Positions 1 to 7,521 of a stretch of DNA of 21,846 nucleotides are shown in pieces (positions within the stretch are counted from its first letter, which is position 1; each line of letters opens with the position of its first letter). Made by a program: the position numbers and the translations under genes. The notes beneath the pieces are model-generated. The model was not told the origin of the DNA. It worked only from the letters and a program-made list of their open reading frames with translations, and searched no databases. The DNA comes from Flectobacillus sp. (GTDB lineage Bacteria > Bacteroidota > Bacteroidia > Cytophagales > Spirosomataceae). The stretch is taken from the NCBI GenBank assembly GCA_029865665.1, contig JARXAV010000154.1, positions 1-21,846 of the forward strand, written 5' to 3'.

Positions 1-1842
1 TCCTTTATTGGTACTAACCCATAATTTCCCGTCTGTATCCTCAATGATTTTATAGACAAAATCATTCGATAACATTTGTTCTTCGCTATATTGAATAAAT
101 TTCTTCGTTTTAGTATCATAAAGACAAAGTCCACCTCCAAACACGCCTACCCATATTCGTCCTAATTTATCACATAACACACTCTGCACTCGATCTAGTG
201 GTAAAGCATTCCGTTCGTGGTTAATGGATTCAAGTTGGTTTGTTCTAGGATCAAAAACGGCCATCCCGACCCCATTAGACCCGAACCATAAACGCCCTTG
301 CTTATCTTCTTCTATGGCTGTAACATAGCCATCTATTGTTAAATTGGCATATTTATTCTTTTGAGGTACAATTTTATCGAAGTGCACTAAAACACCTGTT
401 TTAGGTTCATATCGGTACACGCCTTTTCCATTTGTTCCAATCCACAAATTACCCTTACTATCCATTTTCAAGCAGTTAGCAGGACTAGACAATTGTTTAG
501 CATCTGGAGCAATAGGGATTCTTTTCATTGAGCGGGTCTTTATATTTAACTCACAAAGACCATCTTGATAAGTACCTATCCATAATTTATCGGCTAGACG
601 TTCTAAAGACAGCACTACCCAAATAGGCCCAGTTTGTCCCGCCAGCGGAATATGGGATACTAGCCCAGTCTTTCGATTGAAAAGATTTAGTCCGCCTGTA
701 TCCGTGCCAACATAAATATCGCCATTAGGGCTTTCCACAAATGACGTGATGGAATTACCACTCAATCCATTTGCTTCAAACGGATTATATTGTTTATGGC
801 TAAAAAAAGCTAAATTATTATCATATTTATTAACTGCCCCCTGAAGTGTACTAATCCAATAAATACCACTTTTATCAATGAATATATCCCGTACCGAGTG
901 TCCAATAAAGCTTCCCATTCCACTGTAGTGACTAGATTCAACGTTTTTGATGCGTAAGCTTTGCTCTGTTTTAGGATCAAAAATATTTAAACCATACTCC
1001 GTACCAACCCATAATTTGCCCTCAATATCAAAGGCCATTTTGTATATTCGATCACTACTCAAAGAAGTTATATTATCTCGCTGATATTTAAATACTTTGA
1101 ATTTTTCATTTCTTAAATTCATCAGACTTAGTCCACCTTCTGTTCCTACCCAAATGTTGCCGTGTTGATCTTCCGCAATAGTTGTAACGTTATCATTTGA
1201 GAGTGTTGTAGGGTCGTCCTCTTTATGCAAAAAATATTTATACGTTTTTGTATGTTCATTGAATAAATGGAGTCCTGCATTAGTACCAATCCATAGACGA
1301 TTTTTACTATCTTCAAAAATCGAAAGAATAACATCTGATCTAAGGGCATTAGCTTTTGCTCTATTTGACCTATAACTAGCTACTTTCTTAGTTCTGGGGT
1401 TGAAACAATATAATCCAGAATACGTTCCTACCCAGATATTTCCATTGTGATCAGCAAGTAGGCTTCGAATCCAGCCAAAACGACGGAAATCGTAATTAGT
1501 GAAATTGTTCAAAGCTCTATTGTACAGAGAAAGAGCAATGGTTGTTCCTATCCATAAATTCCCATTTTTATCTTCCTGAATAGCCATCACTGAGCCTCTT
1601 CCGATGCTAGATGATACTTTTTCTTTATGTCGATATTCCTTAAAACTATTGCCGTCAAATCTATTTAAACCATCCTCTGTACCAAACCACATAAAACCAT
1701 ATTTGTCTTTCAGTATGGCTAATGTTGTATTAGAATTAAGTCCATTTTTGGTTGTATAGTTGATGAAATTATAGTCATGATGCTGTCCAAAAGTTTTATT
1801 CAAGAGGAAAAGCAAGGTTGTAATGATGTATATATTTTTCAT
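1..1842 (-). CDS. Hybrid two-component system sensor half (Reg_prop double beta-propeller), C-terminus cut by the window edge
   Basis: One open frame of 614 codons runs from the ATG at 1842 to the left edge with no stop. A signal peptide is visible at residues 1-19 (hydrophobic core, then Q-H-H). Thirteen two-component-regulator propeller repeats follow, each with a core like GNLWIGT..GL..F; examples are FMWFGTEDGLNRFDG, GNIWVGTEGGLSLMN, GKLWVGTEYGLNIFD and the last, GKLWVSTNKG, at the edge. The family usually has 14 repeats in two periplasmic propellers, then a Y_Y_Y domain, a transmembrane helix, kinase, receiver and AraC domains. Here only the sensor is inside. Such proteins sense sugar or glycan ligands in the periplasm and activate nearby TonB receptor genes. 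No clear Shine-Dalgarno precedes the ATG, which is normal in this phylum. It may be the front half of the gene at the right edge. Family assignment is firm; the ligand is unknown. Confidence 0.9.
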   Translation of the reverse strand, partial: MKNIYIITTLLFLLNKTFGQHHDYNFINYTTKNGLNSNTTLAILKDKYGFMWFGTEDGLNRFDGNSFKEYRHKEKVSSSIGRGSVMAIQEDKNGNLWIGTTIALSLYNRALNNFTNYDFRRFGWIRSLLADHNGNIWVGTYSGLYCFNPRTKKVASYRSNRAKANALRSDVILSIFEDSKNRLWIGTNAGLHLFNEHTKTYKYFLHKEDDPTTLSNDNVTTIAEDQHGNIWVGTEGGLSLMNLRNEKFKVFKYQRDNITSLSSDRIYKMAFDIEGKLWVGTEYGLNIFDPKTEQSLRIKNVESSHYSGMGSFIGHSVRDIFIDKSGIYWISTLQGAVNKYDNNLAFFSHKQYNPFEANGLSGNSITSFVESPNGDIYVGTDTGGLNLFNRKTGLVSHIPLAGQTGPIWVVLSLERLADKLWIGTYQDGLCELNIKTRSMKRIPIAPDAKQLSSPANCLKMDSKGNLWIGTNGKGVYRYEPKTGVLVHFDKIVPQKNKYANLTIDGYVTAIEEDKQGRLWFGSNGVGMAVFDPRTNQLESINHERNALPLDRVQSVLCDKLGRIWVGVFGGGLCLYDTKTKKFIQYSEEQMLSNDFVYKIIEDTDGKLWVSTNKG

Positions 1843-2781
1843 GGTAATCGAAGTAGTCTTAAATAGAACAAAACATTCAGCTTGTTCTTTAACTGGGTTA
1901 GCTAATTTACCCGTATATCGAGTTCATTTGCTAGGTCACTTTTTAAAATTAGTATTAATTGGTGTCTTTTTTATAATTTACAAAGAAATAACATCTATCT
2001 CAAACTTTATTACTCATTAAACATTTGATGCAGAAATTAATCAATTTGTTCTAATTTATGGTTGATTTAGTAGACTTAAGGTCAACGTTTTATGGAAAAA
2101 CCCTGTTTATGACATACAAATTGCAATGTTTAATCACCTAAAGGAATGTATTGAAGGCAACTTTCTGTTGTTAAATGTTAACTGCTTTGTGTAGAGGAAA
2201 GAGGTTTTATTTTAAAATGGTGTTGTGAGTTGATTGAATACAGACTTATGGATATTGTGTTCCTACTCGATCACTGCTTTGTAGCTTGTTATTATTTATT
2301 CTACATTTGGGATGAGCTATTCAACGAGGTGCTTGAATTCACTCATAAAGTAGCAACTAGTATTAAATTTTGTTAGCACGCCTTTTTCTGACGAAGCTAT
2401 TTAACCTTTCTTGAAAATATTATTCTCTCAGCCTTAATTTTAACTATGCAATCTAGTCTGGTCTACTCCATCTCAACGGTAGTTGCTTGTAAATTAACAG
2501 TCTAAAGTACTTGTTTGCGGGCCAATGGCTAAAATAAGTTTGGTATATGCTTTTAGTCGTTAGCTTTTCTACTCTGATAGTTCTTTTATCATCTATTTTG
2601 CACTGTTTTAAGCCACTATTTTGCCTAAACTAGTATGATTGTGTCAAATGAAGCTCTATGGCTCCGCAAACGCATCAATAAAGCCCAATAAGTAAAAAAC
2701 TAGCCTTATTTATATACGGGTTTAATAAGCGTTCTAAGGGACTTTATTAGCTAATTGCGATTTTGAAGATTACTAGCTATG
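1843..2781. other. 939-bp region without a recognisable gene
   Basis: This stretch lies between the start of the hybrid regulator gene and the stop of the replication initiator, both on the minus strand. Stop codons are frequent in all frames, and reading short frames gave only peptides of 20-65 residues with no family resemblance. It must hold the promoter of the regulator gene and the 3' end of the rep transcript, but I found no convincing TAnnTTTG box on the minus strand and no strong hairpin with a T-run. A weak hairpin is possible near 2689-2710. Nothing else can be supported. Confidence 0.5.
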
Positions 2782-3783
2782 TTACTTCTTATTTCGCTTT
2801 TTAATTAAATCTAAACAAGCTAAGATATAGGCAGTCTTATTCTTTACTTTCGGGTGTAGTCCATTCTCAAATTCAATATGAAGCGTTACGAATTGATTCA
2901 CCAAATTTTTATCGCTAAGTATGAGTTCTTTGTGATTTTTTCTAAAGTTGTATAGCTTATCGATGATTTCTTCAACCTTCTCATAGACTAACAGAGGGTT
3001 TACTTGTACAGCACTGTTGAATTCTTGCTTTTCTAGCTGACTCATTTCGAGAGCTGTAATGACCGTAAATTCAATATGAGTTACATTCCGTTGTTTATTA
3101 CCATGATTCTGATATTCGAAATGAATAGGGACGCCTTTAGTTTCCTTTAACTCTATCCTCGCCGGTTCTAATACTTTTCGTTTAAAGTCATTCAAGTTGG
3201 TATATTTTTTATCTGCTACCTGTAGTAATTTACGCAGTTCATCAATACTGTAGATAAAATGGGTTCTATTTTGACCTAAGTGAAGTTTAATCAGTTTATA
3301 CATCAATGTCGAATAGATGGACTTAAACTCTAAGATTGTCTTAAAATCATACCGAGTATACTGTGTACCTAAACTAGCTAAATAGGGCGACAGTTGTGCA
3401 TTTGAACGGAATTCAAGATAGCCTGAGTTGTTTTTGTTATAGCTGATGCTTGAAAACAGCGGGATATGCTCATATTCCATATTGCCTTTTGACAAATCAA
3501 AAAAAGTCATCACTTTTTGAGACATGGATTTGGTGACAGCAAAAATCTGTTCTGGTTTGATTGTTTCTTTAATTCTAGAGATTGGAATTTTCACGGAAAG
3601 ACCATGATTAACATTGATTGTACCATGGTCAATCTGATTAATAAAGTATTCAAATAGGCGTTGTTCTACACGTGTAAACTGTGTATTGCTGATAACTAAT
3701 TTGTTAGGTAAGTAATTATCTTTTCTGTTTGGAGTATATGGATGCTCCAAATATTTCTCTTCTATTGATTCAACGTTTGCCAT
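2782..3783 (-). CDS. Plasmid replication initiator protein, Rep_3 (RepB-like) superfamily
   Basis: The protein would bind the iterons next to its gene and open the origin. From the ATG at 3783 it has 333 residues, typical for Rep_3 initiators with two winged-helix domains. The first domain begins near residue 27 (NKLVISNTQFTRVEQRLFEY). The second carries the family pattern FKSIYSTLMYKLIKLHL (about 153-169), then FIYSIDELRKLLQV, DFKRKVLEPARIEL and NVTHIEFTVI. A longer reading from a TTG at 3822 would add 13 residues encoded by iteron DNA (KATFLE is the translated iteron). I prefer the ATG because it leaves every iteron outside the gene. Four iterons sit within 110 bp upstream, so Rep probably represses its own promoter, as in other iteron plasmids. 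The family is clear; the exact start and copy-control mode are inferred. Confidence 0.92.
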   Translation of the reverse strand: MANVESIEEKYLEHPYTPNRKDNYLPNKLVISNTQFTRVEQRLFEYFINQIDHGTINVNHGLSVKIPISRIKETIKPEQIFAVTKSMSQKVMTFFDLSKGNMEYEHIPLFSSISYNKNNSGYLEFRSNAQLSPYLASLGTQYTRYDFKTILEFKSIYSTLMYKLIKLHLGQNRTHFIYSIDELRKLLQVADKKYTNLNDFKRKVLEPARIELKETKGVPIHFEYQNHGNKQRNVTHIEFTVITALEMSQLEKQEFNSAVQVNPLLVYEKVEEIIDKLYNFRKNHKELILSDKNLVNQFVTLHIEFENGLHPKVKNKTAYILACLDLIKKRNKK

Positions 3784-3895
3784 AGGGGTAATAATTTCCA
3801 AAAAAGTCGCCTTATCTTCCAAAAAAGTCGCCTTATTGTGTTCTAAATTTCCAAAAAAGTCGCCTTATCTTCCAAAAAAGTCGCCTTACAGTTTA

Positions 3896-3916
3896 TAACT
3901 GATTTAAAATCAGTTA
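3896..3916. promoter_or_regulatory. Palindrome between the iteron groups (possible rep operator)
   Basis: TAACTGATTT at 3896-3905 and AAATCAGTTA at 3907-3916 are perfect 10-bp inverted arms around one base. It starts 8 bp past the fourth iteron, in the place expected for the rep promoter. A second perfect inverted repeat, ATTCAAA / TTTGAAT with a 4-base loop, follows at 3936-3953. Operator function is inferred from position only. Confidence 0.45.
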
Positions 3917-4219
3917 GTTGAGTAGCCTCTAAATCATTCAAATTTTTTTGAATAAATTTAAAAATCAAATGAACAATTACTAAAAATAATAGGGTTTGTT
4001 CGTCTTTTTGCTAAAGAGGACATTTTTTGTTTTAAAAGCTGTAAATGAAAAGTAAAAGGTGTTTTCTTCCAAAAAAGTCGCCTTAGAAGCATTAAAGGCA
4101 ATTAATTGGTTTAATCCAGTATTATTGATTGCCTTATTTCTCTCTGTTTGAGAAATTTTTGACTCATTTTCTTCCAAAAAAGTCGCCTTAGCAATAACAA
4201 CTCAATGCAATTATTGTGT

Positions 4220-4238
4220 TAATGCGACTTTTTGGGAT
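4220..4238 (-). repeat. Degenerate iteron in inverted orientation
   Basis: The sequence TAATGCGACTTTTTGGGAT on the plus strand matches the reverse complement of the iteron (TAAGGCGACTTTTTTGGAA) at 16 of 19 positions. It lies between iterons six and seven and is the only copy found in the opposite direction within the origin. Partial inverted iterons act as rep operators or pairing sites in several iteron plasmids; here its role is unknown. Confidence 0.65.
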
Positions 4239-4557
4239 GCTATTTCACACAGTTCACCGTTATTTAGCGATTTCTACACCTTAATCTATACGAAAGTAGC
4301 CATAGGGTGCTATTTCTTCCAAAAAAGTCGTCTTAGGGAATGTTATCAAGTAGTGAATTGATCCATAACTAAGCGAATTAATTTTTCATATCACTGAAGT
4401 TCCAAAAAAGTCGCCTTAATGAAAATTATCTCTTAATTTCTGACTGATTTATCAAATGAACACAATGCTTAGCCTATTTGTTTTAAGAGTTTCTTTATTA
4501 CAAGAGACCATACTCAATTTACAATGCTATTCATTGGGTATAACAAATATCTAATAA

Positions 4558-4627
4558 ATTATTGAAAAAAAACATCAATAATGGTATTTTTTAACCCTAT
4601 CGTATTAAATTTGGGTATTATTTAATA
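4558..4627. promoter_or_regulatory. Two inverted repeats of equal geometry before parA (candidate ParA operator)
   Basis: ATTATTGA (4558-4565) and TCAATAAT (4575-4582) are perfect 8-bp arms around 9 bases. TATTAAAT (4603-4610) and ATTTAATA (4620-4627) are also perfect 8-bp arms around 9 bases. The centres are 45 bp apart, and the second repeat covers the parA -7 box. ParA has an N-terminal helix-turn-helix-like region, as in autoregulating type Ia ParA proteins, so this is its most likely operator. The region is AT-rich, which raises the chance of accidental repeats. Confidence 0.5.
4606..4613 (+). promoter_or_regulatory. Candidate parA -7 promoter box, TAAATTTG
   Basis: TAAATTTG is an exact match to the Bacteroidota -7 consensus TAnnTTTG and ends 22 bp before the parA ATG, which would give a leader of about 15-20 bases. 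A clear -33 TTTG was not found at the expected distance, so the call rests on the -7 box and position. Confidence 0.5.
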
Positions 4628-4635
4628 AAAACGCA

Positions 4636-5592
4636 ATGATAACGAACGAACTTGCTCTCAAATTTATTAGACATAATCCCGCTCTCTCTATTAGTTCTTT
4701 AGAAAAAGAAGCAGGTATTCCTCGCCAGACGATTACAAGGGCTTTGAATGAAAATAGAGTAATTCCAGATAAGCATCTTGATTTATTATTACCCATTTTA
4801 TCAAAATACGGTTATTCAGCGTTGCTTTATCAAAATGCAAGGGTTATCTCTGTTGTAAATCATAAAGGTGGGGTAGGTAAAACAACGACTACAGCATCTT
4901 TGGGAGAAGCCTTAGCGAACAAGGGGTTCAAAATCTTACTAATTGATTTAGATCCGCAAGGAAATTTAAGTCAAATATTAGGAATTGACTCACCAGAAGT
5001 CCAAGTAGCAGATTCGTTGATTAATAATGTTGAATTTCCTGTAATTAATATAGCACCTAATCTTGATTTATCTCCTTCTGATATCGAATTAGCCAATGTT
5101 GAGATGAGATTTCATGAATTAACAGGAGGAGAGTTTCGTTTAAAAAATAGAATTAGTCATTTAGTAAGTCGATACGACTATATTTTTATAGATTGTCCTC
5201 CTTCTTTAAATAAACTAACCTTGTCTGCGATGGCAGCCTCTACAAGCTGTATAATTCCATTACTACCAGAAATGTCGGCTGTTAAAGGATTAAACTCTAT
5301 TTGGGGGAAAATTATGGAAGTTCGTCATGATTTGAATGCTTCTTTACAGATTGATGGTGTTGTTTTTACGATGGTCAAGAAAAATAGCGTTCATGACGGA
5401 ATCAAGGCCTATGTAAAAGAAGAAGTGAAGAATATTAAAATATTTAATGCAGAGATACGTCATTTAATTGATTTCCAAAAGTCTCAAATTGCTCAGAGTG
5501 CCATCTCTAAATTTTCAGGTAATTCAGATGCTGCAAAATGCTATTGGGCTTTTTGTGACGAATACATTGCTTATCTTCAAATTGTGAAATAA
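4636..5592 (+). CDS. parA: Plasmid partition ATPase ParA (type Ia, with N-terminal DNA-binding region)
   Basis: This 318-residue ATPase would move plasmid copies to daughter cells with ParB. Residues 1-60 form a helical region resembling a helix-turn-helix (SISSLEKEAGIPRQTITRAL), typical of ParA proteins that repress their own operon. The deviant Walker A motif KGGVGKTT is at 77-84 (NHKGGVGKTTTTASLG). The A' motif LLIDLDPQGN is at 101-110 and Walker B YIFIDCPPS at 182-190. The C-terminal half carries the usual ParA pattern of conserved hydrophobic strands (GVVFTMVKKN). The ATG at 4636 is preceded by a -7 box and paired inverted repeats. ParB starts 4 bp after the stop, so the two are one operon, read away from rep. 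Confidence 0.95.
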   Translation: MITNELALKFIRHNPALSISSLEKEAGIPRQTITRALNENRVIPDKHLDLLLPILSKYGYSALLYQNARVISVVNHKGGVGKTTTTASLGEALANKGFKILLIDLDPQGNLSQILGIDSPEVQVADSLINNVEFPVINIAPNLDLSPSDIELANVEMRFHELTGGEFRLKNRISHLVSRYDYIFIDCPPSLNKLTLSAMAASTSCIIPLLPEMSAVKGLNSIWGKIMEVRHDLNASLQIDGVVFTMVKKNSVHDGIKAYVKEEVKNIKIFNAEIRHLIDFQKSQIAQSAISKFSGNSDAAKCYWAFCDEYIAYLQIVK

Positions 5593-5596
5593 TTAG

Positions 5597-6553
5597 ATGA
5601 AAACAGATATTAAAAAAATACTTGCTTCTAAAACCAAGCAGGCATTGTCTAGTAATATTTTAAGTGCAGAAGCCATTCGACAAAATATTGTTATTCTTCC
5701 TGAGTTAAAAAATCTAATTCCTGCTCTTGCTAAAGATGAATTAGAGCAGTTAGAGAACAATATACTACAACATGGTTGTCAAACGCCTATTCAACTTTGG
5801 CAAGCGTCTAAGCAGCTTATTGGCTTGGAAGCTGATAAGCCTGATGATATTGCTTATATACTGATAGACGGACATAATCGTCATTCGATTTGTAAACGCC
5901 ATAACCTAAATTTTGAGGTGTATATGTTGTCTTTTCCTTCTTTAAAAGAAGCGAAAGATTATATGATTAATCTTCAGTTAGGACGCAGAAATCTTTCTTT
6001 GTCGCAAATATCGTATTTTCGAGGCTTGCGGTATAACAATGAAAAAACAGATAAATCGGAGAATTTAAAGCAGTTTCACTCGAAGGGTCATTTTGACCTT
6101 TCGAGTGAAACTGCTTCATCTGATGGGACATTATTATCGAAAGGTCAAAATGACCCTTCGGAAATATCTACGGCAGAACGGCTTTCAAAAGAGTATAATG
6201 TAAGTCCTAAGACGATTAAGAGAGATGCTGAATTTGCCAAAGGACTTGAAAAATTGGATGTTGACTTTCGTAATAATATTCTGAGCGGTAAAGCGAAAAT
6301 AGACAAAGGGTTGATTCAAAAAGTTGCCAAAATTCAAGTAGTGGATTCGCCAATTGAAGGGGTAGAGCAATTAATGGAACTTGTTAATCCTCAAGAGGAA
6401 TCAGTAGCTGACACTACTAATACTTCGTCTGTTATCCAAGAAAAAGCTACAGAACTAATTAATATTAGTAAGAAATTTGCCAAAACGAACAGTAAAACAG
6501 ATTTGCAACAGATGATTGAGTTGGCTCAATATACCTTACTGTTTATGGAGTAG
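5597..6553 (+). CDS. parB: ParB-like partition protein with nested palindromic DNA inside its gene
   Basis: The 318-residue protein is the centromere-binding partner of ParA. A ParB/Srx-type N-terminal domain spans about 30-135, including the box IDGHNRHSICKRHN (90-103) and LQLGRRNLSLSQISYFRGL (126-144). A helix-turn-helix lies at about 192-215 (TAERLSKEYNVSPKTIKRDA). The C-terminal 60 residues are helical and probably dimerise. Between the two domains (residues 158-188) the linker is encoded by two related DNA palindromes, giving the repeated peptide pattern SKGHFD / SKGQND. That linker looks like an in-frame insertion in an otherwise ordinary ParB. The gene follows parA by 4 bp and ends at a strong terminator. 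The family call is firm; the binding site is unknown, though the internal palindromes are candidates. Confidence 0.9.
   Translation: MKTDIKKILASKTKQALSSNILSAEAIRQNIVILPELKNLIPALAKDELEQLENNILQHGCQTPIQLWQASKQLIGLEADKPDDIAYILIDGHNRHSICKRHNLNFEVYMLSFPSLKEAKDYMINLQLGRRNLSLSQISYFRGLRYNNEKTDKSENLKQFHSKGHFDLSSETASSDGTLLSKGQNDPSEISTAERLSKEYNVSPKTIKRDAEFAKGLEKLDVDFRNNILSGKAKIDKGLIQKVAKIQVVDSPIEGVEQLMELVNPQEESVADTTNTSSVIQEKATELINISKKFAKTNSKTDLQQMIELAQYTLLFME
6068..6116. repeat. 23-bp-arm hairpin inside parB, with parS-like half-sites
   Basis: Arms at 6068-6090 and 6094-6116 pair at 22 of 23 positions around a TTT loop; the single mismatch would be a G-U pair in RNA. The outer part contains GTTTCAC (6073-6079) and GTGAAAC (6105-6111), which are the half-sites of the chromosomal parS consensus, here split by a 25-bp inner palindrome (6080-6104). 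That inner palindrome recurs in reverse complement at 6137-6161. The frame of parB is kept through all of it. Function is not known. Confidence 0.85.
6137..6161. repeat. Second parB palindrome, reverse-complement copy of the first one's core
   Basis: CGAAAGGTCA (6138-6147) and TGACCCTTCG (6151-6160) form a 10-bp stem with one wobble around AAA. The 25 bases 6137-6161 match the reverse complement of 6080-6104 at 24 positions. It encodes parB residues 181-188. Confidence 0.8.
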
Positions 6554-6641
6554 GACGTAAATAGAGTGCCTTACGAGGGTTGCAAAATGTAATTTCTTAT
6601 TTGGTTTAAACGCTCTTTCGAAATAGTTATTAGTAAACGTG

Positions 6642-6699
6642 AATCCCATCTCATAATTACCCTGACTAAAGTCAGGGTAATTATGAGATGGGATTTTTT
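6642..6699 (+). terminator. Terminator of parAB with a 26-bp perfect stem
   Basis: Arms 6642-6667 and 6670-6695 are perfectly complementary over 26 bp with an AA centre, and the right arm runs into a T-run (6694-6699). It lies 88 bp after parB and 60 bp past the stop of the convergent response-regulator gene. On the plus strand it has the form of an intrinsic terminator. On the minus strand no T-run follows, although the same stem would form. Confidence 0.85.
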
Positions 6700-6755
6700 A
6701 TTATTTACAAGATATATAAGGAGGCTCTTTGGGAATTATTCTCGAAATTCAGGGA

Positions 6756-7520
6756 TTAAAAAAGTCCCAGATTAATTTTCATTCTTTCGGAGTAACTTCT
6801 TCCTGAAGTAATATTTGTATTTTTAGTATCGTTTAGTGTAATAATATACTTACTGTTAAAATATTTCTGGGCTTCTTTGATATAGTCTTTGTTAATAATG
6901 ATTCCTCTATGGATGCGTAAAAAATTATCAGGTAGCTTGTTTTCTAAGCCTGCAATGGTCTCCGAACTTAAAAATACTCCCATTTCTGAATGAATAGTAG
7001 TATAATTACTGTCGGCTTTAAAATAGGACACATCATCTAGTTTTATAAAAATGATTTTATCGTTTTTTTTAACTGTGATAGAAGTCATCTTTTGTTGTCC
7101 TTGCCTATTCGTAATCTCTTTTAAAACTTTTAGAAGCTCATCGGAAGAGCTTTTTACATGAAAGCTTTTTAATTTCTGAATGGTTTTTTCAATACGTTCT
7201 AACTTAACGGGTTTAACCAAATAATCGATACTGTTGGTTTCGAAAGCCTCTAAAGAATATTGGTCGTAAGCCGTACAAAAAATAACGATTGGAATCGTCT
7301 TTAAACGTGCCAATAATTCAAAACCAGTACAACCAGGCATTTCGATGTCTAAAAAAATAATGTCTGGATTTAATGCTTCAATTTTTTGCTGTGCCTCCGT
7401 TCCGTTTTGAGCAGTGTCAATAACATCAAACGTTTCACTGAATTCTTTTAATAAATTTTGTAAGCCTATTCTGGCAGGTGCTTCATCGTCAATAATGATA
7501 GTGGAATAGCGTTTGTTCAT
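6756..7520 (-). CDS. LytTR-family response regulator
   Basis: This cytoplasmic transcription regulator has 254 residues. The receiver domain spans 5-118 with acidic D11/D12, the likely phosphorylated D58 (IIFLDIEMPG), T83 and K103. The LytTR DNA-binding domain spans about 147-250, with the family patterns VSYFKADSNYTTIH, LPDNFLRIHRGIIIN and RSYSERMK. Its ATG lies one base after the TAA of the kinase gene, so translation is probably coupled. It would be phosphorylated by the histidine kinase encoded just upstream. Its target genes are not known; direct repeats before the kinase gene (9442-9471) suggest that it controls its own operon. Confidence 0.93.
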   Translation of the reverse strand: MNKRYSTIIIDDEAPARIGLQNLLKEFSETFDVIDTAQNGTEAQQKIEALNPDIIFLDIEMPGCTGFELLARLKTIPIVIFCTAYDQYSLEAFETNSIDYLVKPVKLERIEKTIQKLKSFHVKSSSDELLKVLKEITNRQGQQKMTSITVKKNDKIIFIKLDDVSYFKADSNYTTIHSEMGVFLSSETIAGLENKLPDNFLRIHRGIIINKDYIKEAQKYFNSKYIITLNDTKNTNITSGRSYSERMKINLGLF

Positions 7521-7521
7521 A

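Larger units (their letters stand above)
3796..4418 (+). repeat. Iteron array: eight direct copies of TTCCAAAAAAGTCGCCTTA
   Basis: The 19-bp unit TTCCAAAAAAGTCGCCTTA occurs at 3796-3814, 3817-3835, 3849-3867, 3870-3888, 4067-4085, 4172-4190, 4317-4335 and 4400-4418. All are in the same orientation. Seven are identical; the copy at 4317 has T for C in GTCGTCTTA. Start-to-start distances are 21, 32, 21, 197, 105, 145 and 83 bp. Four form a tight cluster directly before rep, and four are dispersed toward parA. They are the expected binding sites of the Rep protein: the cluster probably serves for autoregulation, and the whole set for initiation and handcuffing. The unequal spacing and absence of uniform spacers rule out a CRISPR array. 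Confidence 0.95.
3784..4635. other. Candidate plasmid replication origin and rep/parA divergent control region
   Basis: This 852-bp region lies between the divergent rep and parA genes. It holds eight 19-bp iterons, a degenerate inverted iteron, two palindromes (3896-3916, 3936-3953), a very AT-rich stretch at 4480-4630 that could be the melting region, two inverted repeats before parA, and a -7 box for parA. A possible DnaA box with one mismatch to TTWTNCACA occurs at 4243-4251, which is weak. The layout is that of an iteron-controlled theta origin; that is inference from gene family and repeats. Confidence 0.8.

Noticed and set aside
1823..2020. Plus-strand frame of 65 codons with hydrophobic residues
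   Set aside because: It overlaps the start of the hybrid regulator gene in the opposite direction and shows no conserved pattern or promoter.
3784..3822. Longer rep reading frame starting at a TTG at 3822
   Set aside because: The added residues are encoded by iteron DNA, and an ATG at 3783 gives a normal Rep_3 length with all iterons outside the gene.
3980..4177. Open frame of 65 codons on the minus strand in the origin
   Set aside because: It starts with TTG inside an iteron, contains translated iteron sequence, and has no family resemblance; it crosses two iterons that are binding sites.
4243..4251. DnaA box TTTCACACA
   Set aside because: It has one mismatch to the consensus and stands alone, so it is too weak to list as a feature.
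3796..4418. CRISPR-like array
   Set aside because: The 19-bp repeats have very unequal spacing with no uniform spacers, no cas genes are present, and they sit beside a Rep_3 gene.
7425..7440. Single GTTTCAC motif in the LytTR regulator gene (and another near 7760)
   Set aside because: Isolated half-sites without a partner are expected by chance at this length and are not parS sites.
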